64,000 nt of DNA from VRUE01 sp963796705 (GTDB taxonomy: Bacteria > Actinomycetota > Thermoleophilia > Solirubrobacterales > 70-9). The stretch spans positions 930,001 through 994,000 of the forward strand of contig CAWCMK010000004.1 in assembly GCA_963796705.1 (NCBI GenBank). The letters are read 5' to 3'. Below, piece after piece: positions 54,150 through 61,777 of this stretch. Position numbers and translations under genes: made by a program. The notes beneath the pieces are model-generated. The model saw only the letters and a program-made list of their open reading frames with translations. It did no database searches and was not told the DNA's origin. Each line of letters begins with the position of its first letter. Within the stretch, counting starts at the first letter, position 1.

Positions 54150-55550
54150 ATGGCCACCGAGAGCACCGATAGCAGCGCCGCGCAGGGAGGCGTTGCGACC
54201 GCCGGGCCCGAGTCGCTGACCGTCACCGACAACCGCACCGGCAGGACCTATGAGCTGGCGATCACCGACGGAACGATTCGCGGCCTGGACCTGCGACAGA
54301 TCAAGGTCGATGAGAGCGAATTCGGACTGATGTCCTATGACCCGGCCTTCACCAACACCGCCTCCTGCCGCTCCGCGATCACCTTCATCGATGGCGAGGC
54401 GGGGATCCTCGAACACCGGGGCTACTCGATCGAGCAGCTCTGCGAACGGTCGACCTTTCTCGAGGTCGCCTACCTGCTGATCTTCGGCGAGCTGCCGACG
54501 AAGCCCCAGCTCGACCGCTGGGTCTTTGACATCACCCACCACACCTATGTTCACGAGGACCTCAAGCAGCTCTTCGAGGGCTTTCGCTACGACGCCCATC
54601 CGATGGGAATGCTGCTCGCCGGGGTCGGCGCCCTCTCGACCTTCTACCCCGACGCCAAGCAGACCAGCGACCCCGAAGAGCGCTACATGGCGGCGATCAG
54701 GCTGATCGCCAAGATCCCGACGCTGGCGGCCTTCTCCTACAGGCACAACATGGGCTTCCCCTATGCCTACCCGGACAACGACCTCAGCTACTCCGAGAAC
54801 TTCCTCTCGATGATGTTCAAAAAAACGGAAGCCCAGCACGTCCCCAAGGAGGCGCTCTCCAAGGCGCTCGACGTTCTCTTCATCCTCCACGCCGACCACG
54901 AACAGAACTGTTCGACGAATGCCGTCCGCGGTGTCGGGTCCTCCGATGTCGATCCCTACTCGGCCGTTGCGGCCGGTGTCGCGGCGCTCTATGGCCCTCT
55001 GCACGGCGGCGCCAACGAGGCCGTGCTGCGGATGCTGCGGCGGATCGAGACGCCCGACAACATTCCCGACTTCCTCGAGCGGGTGAAGGCTCGCGAGGAG
55101 AAACTGATGGGCTTCGGGCACCGCGTCTATAAGAACTATGACCCGCGGGCGCGGATCATCCAGCAGCACATGGACGAGGTCTTCGAGGCGACCGAGTACA
55201 ACCCGCTGGTTGAGATCGCGCGAGAGCTCGAGAAACGGGCGCTGGGGGACGAGTACTTCACCTCGCGAAAGCTCTACCCAAACGTCGATTTCTACTCCGG
55301 GATCATCTATGAGGCGCTGGAGATCCCGACCAACATGTTCACCGTTATCTTCGCGATCCCGCGCACCGCGGGCTGGGTCGCGCAGTGGATGGAGATGAAA
55401 GACGATCCCGAGCAGAAAATCGCGCGACCCCGGCAGATCTACACGGGAGCCCGGGAGCGCGCATACCTCGCCGTTGAGGATCGCCAGGGTCCGGAAAAAA
55501 TCACCGGGCCGCCGGCGCGGCGGCCCAAACGCCCGCGGCGCGGAGCCTAG
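54150..55550 (+). CDS. gltA: Citrate synthase
   Basis: 466 residues. Condenses acetyl-CoA and oxaloacetate, the entry to the TCA cycle. Catalytic regions are HADHEQNCSTN, then GPLHGGANEAVLRMLRR, GFGHRVYKNYDPRA and FYSGIIYEALEIPTNMF with the late Arg. ATG 54150 has AGGAGG four bases before it. A basic tail of about 20 residues (from RQGPEK) lies beyond the usual end VEDR. A strong hairpin is encoded within this tail. Confidence 0.96.
   Translation: MATESTDSSAAQGGVATAGPESLTVTDNRTGRTYELAITDGTIRGLDLRQIKVDESEFGLMSYDPAFTNTASCRSAITFIDGEAGILEHRGYSIEQLCERSTFLEVAYLLIFGELPTKPQLDRWVFDITHHTYVHEDLKQLFEGFRYDAHPMGMLLAGVGALSTFYPDAKQTSDPEERYMAAIRLIAKIPTLAAFSYRHNMGFPYAYPDNDLSYSENFLSMMFKKTEAQHVPKEALSKALDVLFILHADHEQNCSTNAVRGVGSSDVDPYSAVAAGVAALYGPLHGGANEAVLRMLRRIETPDNIPDFLERVKAREEKLMGFGHRVYKNYDPRARIIQQHMDEVFEATEYNPLVEIARELEKRALGDEYFTSRKLYPNVDFYSGIIYEALEIPTNMFTVIFAIPRTAGWVAQWMEMKDDPEQKIARPRQIYTGARERAYLAVEDRQGPEKITGPPARRPKRPRRGA
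55506..55526. repeat. 9-bp stem hairpin inside the extended gltA C-terminus
   Basis: GGGCCGCCG and CGGCGGCCC enclose GCG. An A-run precedes it, so on the minus strand the hairpin is followed by TTTTTT five bases later, but no minus-strand gene ends here. It is probably mRNA structure or chance. Confidence 0.4.
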
Positions 55551-55570
55551 GGGTCTCCTCTCGTCCCCAC

Positions 55571-55912
55571 GTGAGCGACTGGAAGCTGACCGTCCGCCAC
55601 GGCTCGGAGGTCTCTCACGAGGCCTTCGACGATCTCGAGGAGGCGGTCGTTGCGATGCGCGAGCGGGCACTGGCGATCCGCGCCGAGGGGCCGGTGGGAA
55701 GGGTCTCGGGGTTCAGGGACTATCGCCCCCACGACCAGGTCCATGCGCGACTGCAGATCAGCGGACCCGGCCTCCTTCACAAGCCAACGGCCGGAATCGA
55801 CGTGCGCGGCGACGGCGAGCTGGTCCCCTTCCGCGGCGCCATCCGGCGCGAGGAGCTCGACCCCTCCGCTCACGAAACCCCGTTCGACCTTGTGCGCGAG
55901 ACTCTCGCCTGA
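55571..55912 (+). CDS. Small protein of unknown function, first of three coupled genes after gltA
   Basis: 113 residues from GTG 55571, 20 bases after gltA. Begins MSDWKLTVRHGSEV and has helix-rich DLEEAVVAMRERALAIRAEG. Further on, ISGPGLLHKPTAGIDVRGDG has a mixed alpha-beta look. I do not recognise the family. It overlaps the next gene by a single base (TGATG), which argues that it is truly translated. Confidence 0.7.
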   Translation: MSDWKLTVRHGSEVSHEAFDDLEEAVVAMRERALAIRAEGPVGRVSGFRDYRPHDQVHARLQISGPGLLHKPTAGIDVRGDGELVPFRGAIRREELDPSAHETPFDLVRETLA

Positions 55913-56223
55913 TGGCCGAAGCGGAGATCCCCAAGGGCAGCTATGCGGCCGGGCGACACCTGAAGCTGCCGATCGGCGCCGAGCCGCCCTTCGTCGTCTT
56001 CATCAACGGCGTCGAGCAACTCGAGGACACCGACTATGACCTGCGCGCCGGCGAGATTGTCTTCCGACGTCAGATCGTCAAGGAGAAGGTCGGGACCGGA
56101 CGTTGGCTGGCGATGTATCTGGGGCTCTTCGGCACCTACCGAAAGAATGAGACCGTCGATCTCCAATTCCAGCGCGGCAACAGGACCGAGCTGCTCTCAG
56201 ACCTGCCGGTGGTCGGGGACTGA
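55912..56223 (+). CDS. Small protein of unknown function, second of three coupled genes
   Basis: 103 residues. The sequence FVVFINGVEQLEDTDYDLRA and EIVFRRQIVKEKVGTGRWLA suggest a short beta-rich fold like parts of phage or viral structural proteins, but that is only a look. Overlaps both neighbours by one base. No membrane segment. Function unknown. Confidence 0.7.
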   Translation: MAEAEIPKGSYAAGRHLKLPIGAEPPFVVFINGVEQLEDTDYDLRAGEIVFRRQIVKEKVGTGRWLAMYLGLFGTYRKNETVDLQFQRGNRTELLSDLPVVGD

Positions 56224-56648
56224 TGCGTGTCGGGTTCCTGCTGCTGGCCGACCACAGCGAGTCGGTCAACGGCAAGCTCTACATGGTCGGCGGCGGCTGG
56301 AACGTGCTGCGGCTCCCCGAGCTACCCCACGAGTGGGGCTTCCACATCGCGCTCGGCCTCGACGTGGGCTGGGATGAGACGAACACCCACCACGAGCTCT
56401 TGGTCAACCTCCACGATCCCGATGGCGCCGAGCTCGGCGAGGGCCTCTCGGCAGAGTTTGAGGCGGGGCGCCCGCCGGGGATGCCGGCCGGCCAGGAGCA
56501 GCGTCTGGTGATGTCGATCGGGACGAGCGCCGAGTTCATCACCTCCGGTCCGCACGCCGCCGTGGTGCAGGCCAACGGTGAGGAGATCGGCCGCACGCGC
56601 TTCTATGTGACCGCGGGTCCGATACCGAGCGAGCAACCGGGCTTCTGA
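56223..56648 (+). CDS. DUF6941-like small protein, third of three coupled genes
   Basis: 141 residues. Opens with FLLLADHSESVNGKLYMVGG, followed by GWNVLRLPELPHEWGFHIAL, and later has LHDPDGAELGEG. The KLYMVGGGW pattern resembles DUF6941 as I remember it. Sheet-rich soluble protein, function unknown. It ends four bases before the convergent prenyltransferase gene. Confidence 0.7.
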   Translation: MRVGFLLLADHSESVNGKLYMVGGGWNVLRLPELPHEWGFHIALGLDVGWDETNTHHELLVNLHDPDGAELGEGLSAEFEAGRPPGMPAGQEQRLVMSIGTSAEFITSGPHAAVVQANGEEIGRTRFYVTAGPIPSEQPGF

Positions 56649-56652
56649 TCGC

Positions 56653-57606
56653 TCACTTGAAGACGTAGAGCAGCAGAAAGGCGATCAGAACGAAACTCGC
56701 CCCGCCCGCGATCATGCCGTTGTCTTCGGCGACGATCGCCGAGGTCGAGCGTTCATCGGCGCGGTCATAGATCAGATAGAGATAGCGGAAGATGCAGTAG
56801 ATCACGGGCGGGATCGTCAGCATCATCCGGCTGCCGATCAGCGGCGAGTTGACCGTGTAGATCGCATAGCTGATCACGGTACCGGTGGTCACCAGCGAGA
56901 CCATCTGATCGAGGAAGGGCAGCGAGTAGTGCTCGAGCACAGGCCGGCTTGAGGTTCCCTGGTGCAGCTCGGAGACGGCCTCCTGGCGCCGCTTGGTGAA
57001 CCCGAGGAACATCGCGATCATCCCCGTGCAGAGGATCAGCCACTCAGAGGCGTGGGCTTCGACCGCGCTGGCGCCCGCCGCGACGCGCAGGATGAAGAGC
57101 CCGGCGAGGGTCATTACGTCGACGATCACGATCTGCTTGAGGCCGAGGCTGTAGGCCATCTGAGCGACGCCGTAGCCGACGACCATCAGACCAACCTGCC
57201 AGTTGACCGTGCCGAAGGCGAGAGCGACGGCGATCGCCGCGAGGACCGGCGGCACCGCCTTCGCGGCACCCAGCGGGAGCTCACCCGCCGCCAGCGGTCG
57301 GAGGCGCTTCGTCGGGTGCTTTCGATCGAGCTCGACATCGAGCAGGTCATTGACGTAGTAGCCGGCGCTCGAGACCAGACAGAAGGCGATGAACGTGAGG
57401 ACCGCCTCGAGCACGTCGTGGGGCTGGTTGAACTTGCCCGAGAACAGCAGGCCGGCGAAGACGAAGAGGTTTTTTATCCACTCCTTGGGTCGTCCGGTCT
57501 TGATCGCGGCCCGCAGGGGAGAGCGGCGGCGTGCGACCGGGTCCTGGCTCTCGGGCGGCATCGATTGGGCTGGGACGGTCGGCTGTTCGGAGGTGATTGT
57601 TTCCAT
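56653..57606 (-). CDS. UbiA prenyltransferase, decaprenyl-phosphate phosphoribosyltransferase-like
   Basis: 317 residues and about nine helices. The Asp-rich motif NDLLDVELDRKHPTKRLRPL (near residues 85-105) is close to the mycobacterial enzyme that makes decaprenylphosphoryl-phosphoribose for arabinan synthesis. The second motif is degenerate, as expected for that subgroup. It may serve arabinose supply for a cell-wall polysaccharide, though no partner (DprE1/2) is in the window. The first 30 residues are polar and disordered. Confidence 0.85.
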   Translation of the reverse strand: METITSEQPTVPAQSMPPESQDPVARRRSPLRAAIKTGRPKEWIKNLFVFAGLLFSGKFNQPHDVLEAVLTFIAFCLVSSAGYYVNDLLDVELDRKHPTKRLRPLAAGELPLGAAKAVPPVLAAIAVALAFGTVNWQVGLMVVGYGVAQMAYSLGLKQIVIVDVMTLAGLFILRVAAGASAVEAHASEWLILCTGMIAMFLGFTKRRQEAVSELHQGTSSRPVLEHYSLPFLDQMVSLVTTGTVISYAIYTVNSPLIGSRMMLTIPPVIYCIFRYLYLIYDRADERSTSAIVAEDNGMIAGGASFVLIAFLLLYVFK

Positions 57607-57675
57607 CGTCAGGGGCGTGCGGGGGCGGGTCCGAGGAAGGACCGCAGGAGGAGCCCGGTCGCGACAGGGTAGCGC

Positions 57676-57952
57676 TCAGTGCGGCAACCGAACCCTGAAA
57701 GAGGCCCCACGGGTGGATCGGTTCTCGACCGCGACCGAGCCCCCCATCGCCTCGCTCAACTCATGCACGATCGCCGGGCCGAGCCCGGCGCCCTCGGGCG
57801 AGCCGCGCCCGGCCCGGGCCCGCAGTCGCAGGCGCTCAAAGGCCCGCGGCAGCCCCTGCGGCGAGCTCTCCGGCGGCGGCGCCGACGAGGAGCGCCGAGG
57901 CGACGCCGAGCGTCGCCGCCGAGCGCGCCCGTCCCTGAATCTCCTTGAACAT
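57676..57952 (-). pseudogene. Histidine kinase remnant with internal deletion
   Basis: The right end (57836-57952) encodes a 38-residue ORF from ATG with a strong GGAGG site five bases ahead: MFKEIQGRARSAATLGV followed by a hydrophobic stretch, like a first membrane helix. It stops at TGA in GGCCTTTGA. In another frame the left end (57676 to about 57860) reads RAFERLRLRARAGRGSPEGA, then GLGPAIVHELSEAMGG and SFRVRLPH, the end of a kinase ATPase domain (G2 box with L to P). The simplest reading is a kinase gene that lost its middle. The 38-residue ORF could still be made. Confidence 0.6.
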
Positions 57953-58054
57953 CGCTACCTCCTTGGTCGGGATGGAACCTCGGGGACGATGCTCGAGCGG
58001 CCGCGTTCATCGAGCGTCAGGCGCGGGTAAGCGATACGCAAGCTGGGAAACCGC

Positions 58055-59662
58055 TCAGGGGTCGATTAGCACACCCGGATTGAGCATGCCGGCCGGGTCG
58101 AGCTCCGCCTTGGCGGCCCGCAGCGCGGCGGCGAACGGAGCCGGCCGCTGGCGGTCATACCAAGGGCGGTGATCGCGGCCCACGGCGTGGTGGTGGGTGA
58201 TCGTGCCCCCCGCCTCGAGCACCGCCTCCGAGGCGGCCGCCTTGATCTCGTCCCACTGCTCGACCTCACCCCCCCGCACGGCCGGGGCCATCACGGTGAA
58301 GTAGGGAGCCGGACCGTCGGGGTAGACGTGCGTGAAGCGGCAGCTGACGCGGGGTGCCCCGGGACCCTCAGCCGGCACGGAGGAGACCTCCGCCACCTTT
58401 GCTCGCGCCGCCTCGATCACGGTCGCGTGGAAGTCCTCGAAGCGCTCCCAGGTGATCGCCGACTCGAAGGTGTCGGAGAGCACGCCGCAGGCGATCAGGG
58501 TGTCGCGCAGGTAGGGAGCCATCAGAAATGCATTTCTCCAAGCCCCCGACGCGTCCGAGCCCTGGCCTCCGCCCGAGCGGACCTCCCCCGGGAGCCCGCC
58601 GTGTTCACGCGCGATCCCGACGGCGAGCTGCATCGGCACCTCGACCGGGTGGTGGGCCGACTCAAAGCCGAGGATCAGCAGGCTGCGTTGGCCGCTGCCG
58701 GCTCCGGTCGTGCCCGCCTCCAGGGCGTCGAGCAGCCGGCAGTTGGCCGGGTTGAGGCCCGATTGGGAGATGGCGCGCACCGCCCCGGCGGCCGCCAGGA
58801 ACTCGTCGAACTCGACCCCGCAGGTGGCCTTGAAGGCGGGTCGCGGCCGCACCCGCATCCAGGCCTCGGCGATCACCCCGAGGATCCCCTCAGAGCCGAT
58901 CAGGGCGCGGTCGGGGGAGGGGCCGGCGCCCGAGCCCGGCAGTCGCCTGCTCTCCCAGGTCCCCCGGGGTGTGATCGCGCGGACCGACTCGATCAGATCA
59001 TCGATATGGGTGTAGAGGGTCGCGAAGTGCCCCCCGGCGCGGGTCGCGATCCAACCGCCAAGGGTCGAGTACTCAAAGGACTGGGGGAAATGGCGCAGCG
59101 TCAGGCCGTGCTGGCGCAGCTGCTGCTCGAGTCGCGGTCCGGTCGCACCGGCCTGGATCCGCGCCGCCAGGCTCACCGAATCGACCTCCAGCACCGCGTC
59201 GAGGCGACCCAGGTCCAATGAGACGACCGGCCGATCGCCAAGCTCGCGAGGCTCGACGCCGCCGACGACGCTGGTGCCGCCCCCGAAGGGGATCACGACC
59301 GCGCCCTCGGCCTCTGACCAGCTGAGGACGGCCTCGATCTCGGACTCCTGGCGCGGCAGGGCGACGAGGTCCGGCGGGTTCTCGAACTCCCCACGGAAAC
59401 CTCTGACCACGTCGCGGTAGGCCTTGCCGAGGGCGTGGCGGGCGCGCTCGCGGCGCTCGTCGAGGAACAGGTCGCCGAGGCTGGCGGGGGCCTTGAGCCG
59501 CGGTTTGCGCAGCTTCACCCGCCCCAGCGGCACCGGCTCCTCAGGATCACCGCCGAATCCAAGCCCCTCGCGGATACCCCTGGCCGCCGCCTCGAGCTCG
59601 CTGCGTGAGGGCGCCTGGTCCGCATACCCCCACCCCCAGTGCTTCAACCTTCGCTCGGCCAT
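58055..59662 (-). CDS. FAD-binding oxidase, alkyl-dihydroxyacetonephosphate synthase-like
   Basis: 535 residues. FAD site is PFGGGTSVVGGVEP (about 145-158), followed by GGWIATRAGGHFATLYTHID. The C-terminal TITHHHAVGRDH is the histidine cluster typical of alkyl-DHAP synthases, which swap an acyl chain for a fatty alcohol to make ether lipids. MAERRLKHWGWGYADQAP is a common opening of the family. The acyl-reductase-like gene lies just upstream on the same strand, supporting an ether-lipid role. Other possibility: a lactate or glycolate dehydrogenase-like enzyme. Confidence 0.85.
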   Translation of the reverse strand: MAERRLKHWGWGYADQAPSRSELEAAARGIREGLGFGGDPEEPVPLGRVKLRKPRLKAPASLGDLFLDERRERARHALGKAYRDVVRGFRGEFENPPDLVALPRQESEIEAVLSWSEAEGAVVIPFGGGTSVVGGVEPRELGDRPVVSLDLGRLDAVLEVDSVSLAARIQAGATGPRLEQQLRQHGLTLRHFPQSFEYSTLGGWIATRAGGHFATLYTHIDDLIESVRAITPRGTWESRRLPGSGAGPSPDRALIGSEGILGVIAEAWMRVRPRPAFKATCGVEFDEFLAAAGAVRAISQSGLNPANCRLLDALEAGTTGAGSGQRSLLILGFESAHHPVEVPMQLAVGIAREHGGLPGEVRSGGGQGSDASGAWRNAFLMAPYLRDTLIACGVLSDTFESAITWERFEDFHATVIEAARAKVAEVSSVPAEGPGAPRVSCRFTHVYPDGPAPYFTVMAPAVRGGEVEQWDEIKAAASEAVLEAGGTITHHHAVGRDHRPWYDRQRPAPFAAALRAAKAELDPAGMLNPGVLIDP

Positions 59663-59738
59663 CAGGGTGACCGGCCCGGGACCCGACTCGCGATCGCGGG
59701 CGCGGCCCGAACGTCGGGATGAGGAGCGCGGCGCGCCC

Positions 59739-61751
59739 CTACCAATGAACACCTTTCATCAGGTGCGCGAAGGCCAGCGCCTCCGTCGTCGGTGCCCTGT
59801 CCGGCGCTTCGCCCCCTTTCCCCCTCGCCGCCTGCGACTCGGGGAAGAGCCTGTAGGCCTGGTTCAGGATCCGGTCGCTGAAGGTCGGCGCGATCGCGTA
59901 GATCACCTCGCCGAGGGTCCCCAGATGGGTGGCGACCTTCTTTGGCTGGCCGATCATCGCCTTGGCGATCATCTCGGCCGCCTCCTCGGGGGTGATCGCC
60001 GGGAACACGTCGTACATCCTCGTCGGGGCGATCATCGGCGTCCGCACAAGCGGCATGTGGATCGTGGTGATGTGGATGCCGTCGTCGATCACCTCGGAGG
60101 CGATCACCCGTCCGAAGGCATCGAGCGCTGCCTTCGAGGCGACGTAGGCGGAGAACCTGGGTGGGTTGGTCTGCGTCCCGATCGAGCTGATGTTGATGAC
60201 GTGGCCCGACTTGCGTTCCTGCATCCTCGGCAGCAGCGCCAGGATCAACCGCACGGCGCCGAAGTAGTTGACCTGCATCGTGCGCTCGTAGTCATGGAAA
60301 CGCCCGTAGGAGAGCTCGACTGAACGGCGGATCGAGCGGCCTGCGTTGTTGACCAGGATGTCGACATGGCCGTGGTAGGTGAGGACCTCCTCGGCCATCC
60401 GCTCGACGTCCTCGATATCGGACATGTCGCAGCGGTGTATGTGGGCGACCCCCCCTGCCCGCTCGATCTCCGCCTTGGTCTCCTCCAGCTTGTCGAGGGA
60501 GCGGGCGACCAGCAGCACCGTGGCGCCCGCGTCGGCGCACTTGACCGCCGTCGCCCTCCCGATTCCAGAGGAGGCGCCGGTGACGAGGACGACCTTGCCG
60601 CGCACCGCGCCTGAGAGCGAACGGTCCTTGAAGAGGCTCGGGTCGAGGTTGCGCTCCCAGTAGTCCCAGATCCGCTCCGCGTAGGACTCCAGCGGGGGTA
60701 CGACGATCCCCGAGCCCTCCAGCGCCCGGCGCGCGTTGGTCGAATCGAAGTGGGTCGGGTAGTTGACGTAGGTCAGCACCTCGGGGGGGATGCCCACCTC
60801 GCCCAACGCCATCCTCGCGACCCGTCTCGCCGGCGGGAAGAGGCGCAGCCCGGTTCGCAGCAAATTGGTCGCCGGCTGGGCTATCTCGGGCTCGATCCGC
60901 AGCGCGGCCTGGGGAGCGTCGGCCAGCCTGGCGAAAATGTTGACGACCTCGCCGACCGTCTTCGGGTGGGGATCGGTGAGGCTGAAGGCCTGCCCGTCGA
61001 GACCCGGCTCGTGGGCGATGTGGTCGATCGCATCGGCGACGTAGTCGACGGGGACGATGTTGATCTCGCCGCCCTCGATTCCGACCACCGGCAGCCAGGA
61101 GGGCAGCAGACGGCGCGCGTTCTGCAGCAGCTTGAAGAAGTAGTAGGGCCCGTCGACCTTGTCGATCTCGCCGGTGCGCGAATCGCCGACGACGATCCCG
61201 GGGCGGTAAACGCGCCAGGGCCGGGTCGACTCCTGGCGCACAACCCGCTCGGACTCGTGCTTGGTCCGAAAGTAGGGGTGCGTATCGAGCTTTTCGGCCT
61301 GCTCGAACATGTCCTCGCGCCATTCGCCGCGGTAGAGGCCCGCGGCGGCGATCGAGCTGATCTGGTGAAAGCAGCCGGCCTCGATCGCGCCGGCCAGTTC
61401 GATCGCATGGCGGGTGCCCTCGACGTTGGCTATCTCCTGCGATTCGGCGTCGGCCTCCATGTCATAGATCGCCGCCAGGTGGAAAAAGTGATCGACCTGA
61501 CCGCGCAACGTGATCAGATCCTCCTCGGAGATCCCCAGGCCGGGCTGGGATAGATCGCCGGCGATCGGCACGACACGGGCACCATCCGCACCCCAGGCGG
61601 TCCTCTGCTCCTCCAATCTGCCGCGCGACCCGGCCCGGACCAGCGCGTACACCGTCCCCTCGCGCTGCAGCAGGCGCTGCACAAGGTTCCTGCCGATGAA
61701 TCCGGTTGCCCCGGTGACGAAGTAGTTGCTGGCCGCTCGCTCTGCGCTCAT
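59739..61751 (-). CDS. Two-domain fatty acyl-CoA reductase-like SDR protein
   Basis: 670 residues. The N-terminal extended SDR (about 1-370) has FVTGATGFIGRNLVQRLL and YFRTKHESERVVR. The C-terminal classical SDR (about 375-670) has LVTGASSGIGRATAVKCA, LVNNAGRS and SSIGTQTNPPRFSAYVASK. The same two-domain form is found in mycobacterial AcrA1 and Marinobacter-type acyl-CoA reductases, which make fatty aldehyde or alcohol. The start is ATG 61751 (GTG 61766 possible). The promoter region is shared with the 2-oxoglutarate dehydrogenase gene 26 bases away. Confidence 0.85.
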   Translation of the reverse strand: MSAERAASNYFVTGATGFIGRNLVQRLLQREGTVYALVRAGSRGRLEEQRTAWGADGARVVPIAGDLSQPGLGISEEDLITLRGQVDHFFHLAAIYDMEADAESQEIANVEGTRHAIELAGAIEAGCFHQISSIAAAGLYRGEWREDMFEQAEKLDTHPYFRTKHESERVVRQESTRPWRVYRPGIVVGDSRTGEIDKVDGPYYFFKLLQNARRLLPSWLPVVGIEGGEINIVPVDYVADAIDHIAHEPGLDGQAFSLTDPHPKTVGEVVNIFARLADAPQAALRIEPEIAQPATNLLRTGLRLFPPARRVARMALGEVGIPPEVLTYVNYPTHFDSTNARRALEGSGIVVPPLESYAERIWDYWERNLDPSLFKDRSLSGAVRGKVVLVTGASSGIGRATAVKCADAGATVLLVARSLDKLEETKAEIERAGGVAHIHRCDMSDIEDVERMAEEVLTYHGHVDILVNNAGRSIRRSVELSYGRFHDYERTMQVNYFGAVRLILALLPRMQERKSGHVINISSIGTQTNPPRFSAYVASKAALDAFGRVIASEVIDDGIHITTIHMPLVRTPMIAPTRMYDVFPAITPEEAAEMIAKAMIGQPKKVATHLGTLGEVIYAIAPTFSDRILNQAYRLFPESQAARGKGGEAPDRAPTTEALAFAHLMKGVHW

Positions 61752-61777
61752 AGCTGTTTCATACACTCAATCGAGGA

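Noticed and set aside
55484..55526. Intrinsic terminator on the minus strand (hairpin then T6)
   Set aside because: No minus-strand gene ends nearby. The T-run is the complement of Glu-Lys codons in gltA.
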